The notes under the pieces were generated by a model. It saw only the letters and a list, made by a program, of their open reading frames with translations, searched no databases and was not told the DNA's origin. Below are positions 60,347 to 64,000 of a stretch of DNA of 64,000 bases, one piece after another. Position 1 is the stretch's first letter. Every line of letters starts with the position of its first letter. This stretch comes from Roseimicrobium sp. ORNL1 (lineage in GTDB: Bacteria > Verrucomicrobiota > Verrucomicrobiia > Verrucomicrobiales > Verrucomicrobiaceae), in the NCBI RefSeq assembly GCF_011044495.1, contig NZ_CP049143.1:5208001-5272000 (forward strand), read 5' to 3'. The translations under genes and the position numbers were made by a program.

Positions 60347-61504
60347 ATGGATACAGTGAGACTCGGCATCGTTGGACTCGGCAACATGGGCAAAGCCCAC
60401 CTAATGAACATCCGCGCAGGCAAGGTGGAGGGCCTCCGCGTGACCGCGCTCTGTGAAAGCGTCGGCACGCTCCCGAAGCTCATCGAAGGCGAAACGCCCT
60501 TCACTGATGTGAATGCGATGATCCACAGCGGCCGCATCGATGCCATCCTCATCTGCACCCCGCACTTCTCCCACACCACCATCGGCATCGAAGCCCTGAA
60601 GACCGGCCTGCACGTCCTGGTGGAGAAGCCCATTTCCGTGCACAAGGCGGACTGCGAACGCCTCATCGCGGCCCACACGGACAAGAAGAAGATCTTCGCC
60701 GCCATGTTCAACATGCGCACGAACGCCGTCTTCAAGAAGGTGAAGGACCTCATCGACAGCGGTGAACTCGGCGAAGTACGTCGCGTGCACTGGGAAGTGA
60801 CGAACTGGTTCCGCACGAACTACTACTACGCCACTGGCGGCTGGCGCGGCACCTGGAAGGGTGAAGGCGGCGGCGTGCTGATGAACCAGTGCCCCCACAA
60901 CCTGGACCTCTTCCAGTGGCTCTTCGGCATGCCGGACAGCGTGCGCGGTTTCTGCCAGTTCGGCCGTTTCCACGAGATCGAAGTGGAAGACGACGTGACC
61001 GCCGTATTCCAGTACAAGAACGGCACCACCGCCACCTTCGTGACTTCCACGGGTGAAGCTCCCGGACGCAACTGCCTGGAAATCTCCGCCGAGAAGGGCC
61101 GCCTCACCGTGACGGATGGCACCCGCATCCACTTCCAGCGGAACCGCCAGCCCATGAGCGAATTCTGCATGAAGGCGGAAGCCGCCTTCGCCATGCCCGA
61201 GAGCTGGCACATGGATATTCCCGTCGACAACAGCGGCGGCCAGCACATCGAGATTCTTCAGAACTTCACCAACGCCATCCTGAAGGGTGAGAAGCTCCTC
61301 TCCCCTGCGGAAGAGGGCATCCGCAGTGTGGAACTGGCGAACACCATCCTCCTCTCCACCTGGCAGGACAAGACCATCGACCTGCCCATGTCCTCCGCGG
61401 ACTACGAGCGCATCCTTCTTGAGAAGGGTGAGCAAAGCACCTTCCAGAAGACCAAGGTCGTGGCGAAGGCCACGTCAGATGACTTCGCGAAGTCGTTCCG
61501 TTGA
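60347..61504 (+). CDS. Gfo/Idh/MocA family oxidoreductase
   Basis: NAD(P)-dependent sugar or cyclitol dehydrogenase-like enzyme, 385 residues from ATG 60347 (an earlier in-frame ATG at 60272 adds non-family residues). The Rossmann start is RLGIVGLGNMGKAHL, followed by the family motif VLVEKPISVHKADCE. The C-terminal domain has FRTNYYYATGGWRGTWKGEG, GGVLMNQCPHNLDLFQWLFG and VEVEDDVTAVFQYKNG-type strands, where the conserved NQCPHNLD block marks the substrate side. The end is rich in Lys/Ser. Substrate unknown. Confidence 0.9.
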   Translation: MDTVRLGIVGLGNMGKAHLMNIRAGKVEGLRVTALCESVGTLPKLIEGETPFTDVNAMIHSGRIDAILICTPHFSHTTIGIEALKTGLHVLVEKPISVHKADCERLIAAHTDKKKIFAAMFNMRTNAVFKKVKDLIDSGELGEVRRVHWEVTNWFRTNYYYATGGWRGTWKGEGGGVLMNQCPHNLDLFQWLFGMPDSVRGFCQFGRFHEIEVEDDVTAVFQYKNGTTATFVTSTGEAPGRNCLEISAEKGRLTVTDGTRIHFQRNRQPMSEFCMKAEAAFAMPESWHMDIPVDNSGGQHIEILQNFTNAILKGEKLLSPAEEGIRSVELANTILLSTWQDKTIDLPMSSADYERILLEKGEQSTFQKTKVVAKATSDDFAKSFR

Positions 61505-61537
61505 TAGATACCGGGCGAGCTATTGGCGGCGGAGACC

Positions 61538-62191
61538 ATGACTGTGGATCAACTCATCGAAGAGGGTCGCAAGCTTCAGCGTCCCTGTGTCTTCCTCACC
61601 CCGGACGGCAGCGGCCCCGCCGCTGCCGAATGGTATGAGCTGGACAGCGAAAGAGACGCAGAGGACTCCGCCGGTTTTCGCCGCTGGCTCACCATTGATG
61701 CCCAGCATATTCCCGGTGCCGAGGCGGGAATCACCGGGTATGTGAGCATTTTCACCGATGAAGAAAAGTGCGTGGGCGGTCGAGTGGAAGTCACGCCCTC
61801 ATGGCCCGACCGGGCGGGAACACTTCTCTACGCTCACGCCGCTTCCGTACTGCCCCCGATCGAAGCGGTGTTTGCAAAAGGATCAGAGGCTGTGGGAGAT
61901 TGGTTGGAGTGGCACAACTGGGACCGCACTTGGCGGTACAATGGAAACTTCAAGGGCGCCGCCATCGCAGAAGCTTATATTCAGGCATGGATGCGAGAGT
62001 ATCCCATTTACCTGAGTTCGCCGGACATCTACGCCGTGCTCGGGGGCTGGCATTTTCCGATGTCGGATGATGACTGGCTCGACCTGATGGATGAACAATT
62101 GATGGTCTTCACCCTCCGCGATTCCGAGCCGTGGGTCGAGGCCTGGCGCACCGGGGCTGGTGAGTTCAAAGTCTTCCAGCGTATCACCTGA
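61538..62191 (+). CDS. Hypothetical protein, 217 residues
   Basis: A soluble, acidic, tryptophan-rich protein starting at ATG 61538 (TTG at 61523 also possible). It has VDQLIEEGRKLQRPCVFLTP, GWHFPMSDDDWLDLMDEQLM and a closing VFTLRDSEPWVEAWRTG. The pattern hints at a SUKH-like or related small fold, but the match is too weak to name. It is followed after 34 bases by another small gene on the same strand, so they may be co-transcribed. Confidence 0.65.
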   Translation: MTVDQLIEEGRKLQRPCVFLTPDGSGPAAAEWYELDSERDAEDSAGFRRWLTIDAQHIPGAEAGITGYVSIFTDEEKCVGGRVEVTPSWPDRAGTLLYAHAASVLPPIEAVFAKGSEAVGDWLEWHNWDRTWRYNGNFKGAAIAEAYIQAWMREYPIYLSSPDIYAVLGGWHFPMSDDDWLDLMDEQLMVFTLRDSEPWVEAWRTGAGEFKVFQRIT

Positions 62192-62225
62192 GGATCACTC
62201 CCCACTCAGGGAGTGGACAAGACAA

Positions 62226-62594
62226 ATGACCGACTGGAATCCCAAAGAGGTGGCGAAATTTTTCGCCACGGCGCCGGAAATGCCTTATGAAGAGGACGCG
62301 GAATTCCGCTTTCAATTTCAAGTGAGGGAAGCTCATGCGGAGTTACGTGTGTCTCCGTTCAATGAACTGGTCTTGGTGACGCTCTGGATAACGAAGCCAG
62401 AAGAGTGTCTGGCTCATTGGGCATTCGACTGTGTCCGAATCCGCATATGCGAGGATGAGGATGAGGATGAAGACTATCTCGCCATGGAATCCACCACAGA
62501 ACGCCGTCCCGGTGCACTACAAAACTCGTTTGCGATTGCAAAGCGCGACGACATCTATAGTATTCACGCTGGCTCCATGCGCACTCCGGCATGA
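62226..62594 (+). CDS. Small acidic hypothetical protein
   Basis: A 122-residue protein starting at ATG 62226 (MTDWNPKEVAKFFATAPEMP). It has alternating strand-like segments (FRFQFQVREAHAELRVSPFN) and a very acidic run EDEDEDEDY near residue 75. No family recognised. Its start is 34 bases after the stop of the previous gene. Confidence 0.6.
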   Translation: MTDWNPKEVAKFFATAPEMPYEEDAEFRFQFQVREAHAELRVSPFNELVLVTLWITKPEECLAHWAFDCVRIRICEDEDEDEDYLAMESTTERRPGALQNSFAIAKRDDIYSIHAGSMRTPA

Positions 62595-62636
62595 GTCGTA
62601 AATCAGCGCCTCGGGGGCTCTTTAGCAAGCCAAGCC

Positions 62637-64000
62637 TCACTCCCGCACATTCCGCGTCGCATTGAACAAGCTCTGCACCACGGCGAGCAACTCCATTGCA
62701 TCGGCCGGCTTCGCGAGGTGGATCTGGAAGCCCTCGGAAATGGAGCGGATACGATCCTCCGTTCTCGTGTAGGCACTCAGGGCAATGGCCGGCACGCGGC
62801 CTCCAAGCTCGGCAGGCAACGCACGCACGGAGCGGATCAAGGAGTAGCCATCTGCTCCGGGCATGCCGATATCACTAATCAGAATGTCTGGCGAAATCCG
62901 CTTCAGTTCTTCGATGGCTTCCTGCGCAGAACCCGCGTTACGCACCTGCGCGCCGGCTTTGGCAAGCAACTTGGCGATAAGGAATCGGGCATCCTCCTCA
63001 TCATCCACCACAAGGATGGAAATCCCATCCAGACGTGGTGGTGCAGCCGTGCTGCGTTCGCCATTCACCGCATCCGGATGGCGGCGTGAACTGTCGTCAG
63101 GCTCCACCAGGAGAGGCGCGAGTGGCAGGCAGACGACAAACGTCGATCCCCTGCCGCTGCCCGGGCTCTTCACTCTCACCGAGCCGCCGTGGAGTTCGGT
63201 GAGATGCTTCACAATGGCCAGGCCCAGTCCCAGGCCGCCGTGTCTGCGTGTCGTCGAGGCATCCGCCTGGCGGAAACGCTCAAAGACATAAGGCAGGAAG
63301 TCCGCGTCGATGCCGCTTCCTGAGTCGTTCACCGTGACTTCCAGGTGCGAGTTCACCCTCTCCAGCAGGATTTGCACCCGCCCTTCACGCGGGGTGAACT
63401 TGATGGCATTGCTCAGGAGATTCCAGAAGACCTGCTGCAATCGTGAGGGATCTCCAGAAATAGGCCGGGCAAGCGGATCCAGGATAGCCTGCAGGCGAAT
63501 GTTCTTGGCATCAGCCGCTGGTTTCACTGTTTCCAGAGCTGCCTCGATCACGGATGCCACCTGCACCCGTTGCACATCGAGCCTCACCTTGCCGGACAGA
63601 ATGCGGCTCATGTCCAGGAGGTCCTCGATGATCTTTGTCTGCGCCTGGGCATTGCGGTCGATGACTTCCAGCCCCTGCTCCAGTTCGCCCTCTTCACATA
63701 CCTCGGAGCGGAGCATCTGCGTCCACCCCAGGATGGACTGCAGCGGTGTCCTCAACTCATGGGAGAGTGTGGCAAGAAACTCGTCCTTCATGCGACTCTG
63801 CCGCTCGGCCTCTGCCGCGGAAGCCAGCGCTTCTTCGGAGGCCTTGCGCTGCTCCGTGATATCACGGGCCGTTGCCGTGAGTCGATTGACCTTGTCATCC
63901 ACATCTCGCAATGGCGTGATGATCACATCCCACCATTTGGCAACGCCCTTAGCGGTAGGACAGGGCCCGTTGAACCTTGTGGCGGCTCCCGACGCCGCCC
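62637..64000 (-). CDS. Hybrid sensor histidine kinase, 5' part beyond the window
   Basis: The frame is open to the right edge, so the N-terminus is missing. Within the window it reads a PAS/PAC end (KWWDVIITPLRDVDDKVNRL, ARDITEQRKASEEAL), the H-box LSHELRTPLQSILGW, N-box NLLSNAIKFTPREG, G1 DSGSGI and G2 GGLGLGLAIVK of a complete histidine kinase, then a C-terminal receiver with ILVVDDEED, acceptor Asp in ILISDIGMPGADGY and Lys in HLAKPAD. Soluble or membrane location cannot be decided. The partner regulator is unknown. Confidence 0.93.
   Translation of the reverse strand, partial: AASGAATRFNGPCPTAKGVAKWWDVIITPLRDVDDKVNRLTATARDITEQRKASEEALASAAEAERQSRMKDEFLATLSHELRTPLQSILGWTQMLRSEVCEEGELEQGLEVIDRNAQAQTKIIEDLLDMSRILSGKVRLDVQRVQVASVIEAALETVKPAADAKNIRLQAILDPLARPISGDPSRLQQVFWNLLSNAIKFTPREGRVQILLERVNSHLEVTVNDSGSGIDADFLPYVFERFRQADASTTRRHGGLGLGLAIVKHLTELHGGSVRVKSPGSGRGSTFVVCLPLAPLLVEPDDSSRRHPDAVNGERSTAAPPRLDGISILVVDDEEDARFLIAKLLAKAGAQVRNAGSAQEAIEELKRISPDILISDIGMPGADGYSLIRSVRALPAELGGRVPAIALSAYTRTEDRIRSISEGFQIHLAKPADAMELLAVVQSLFNATRNVRE

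Noticed and set aside
1-64000. CRISPR arrays, rRNA, tRNA genes, insertion sequences or prophage genes
   Set aside because: No regularly spaced repeats, no recognisable tRNA T-loop in a cloverleaf context, no rRNA core sequence and no transposase or phage structural gene was seen.

Overview
The window looks like a piece of a G+C-rich Verrucomicrobiota chromosome (order Verrucomicrobiales or a close relative). The basis is a ddl-ftsQ-ftsA-ftsZ division cluster together with families that are typical of the Planctomycetes/Verrucomicrobia group: two cytochrome-c/DUF1549/DUF1553 genes each paired with a DUF1501 gene, a Tat-exported DUF1552 protein, a TIGR03067-type protein, a tandem DUF1080 protein, and several Ser/Thr kinase-like proteins. 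The genus is inference; no rRNA or tRNA gene is visible.

Layout. 1-5143 (minus): ftsZ (runs off the left edge), ftsA, ftsQ and ddl. 5339-8833 (plus): two small membrane-anchored proteins, a HAD phosphatase/mutase, a small SUKH-like protein and a double-CbiX chelatase with a Cys-rich tail. 8975-14553: Tat-exported DUF1552 protein, heparinase II/III-like secreted protein, cytochrome P460 and small hypotheticals. 15065-15464 is a gene-free stretch with DnaA-box-like sites in front of smc (15465-19580). 19719-21959 is a four-module secreted protein (EF-hands, thioredoxin-like, haem c, copper monooxygenase-like). 22279-27830 is an RND efflux pair with a divergent LysR regulator. 27865-30909 is an isolated lower-G+C NACHT-type NTPase ending in 42 uninterrupted pentapeptide repeats. 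31043-34958 and 41430-45313 are the two PSD1/DUF1501 pairs. Between them lie a pseudokinase with a TPR-like region, an AI-2E family permease and a methyltransferase.

45985-50820 is a signalling block: an HTH-plus-receiver regulator, a membrane Ser/Thr kinase carrying PEGA and formylglycine-enzyme-like domains, an ECF-type sigma factor directly upstream of it, and a receiver that lacks its phospho-acceptor. 50901-62594 holds trpF, the DUF1080 protein, an ankyrin-like protein, a lipoprotein esterase, xseA, a HEFTH-motif membrane protein, galE, a Gfo/Idh/MocA oxidoreductase and two small unknowns. A hybrid sensor kinase runs off the right edge.

Intergenic regions between convergent genes repeatedly hold inverted repeats or hairpins (13664-13880, 22062-22259, 34971-35054, 41248-41398, 56488-56653). 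The strongest candidates for something new are the NACHT-pentapeptide protein, the FtsZ with a substituted T7 loop, the EF-hand/redoxin/cytochrome/monooxygenase fusion and the signalling block.
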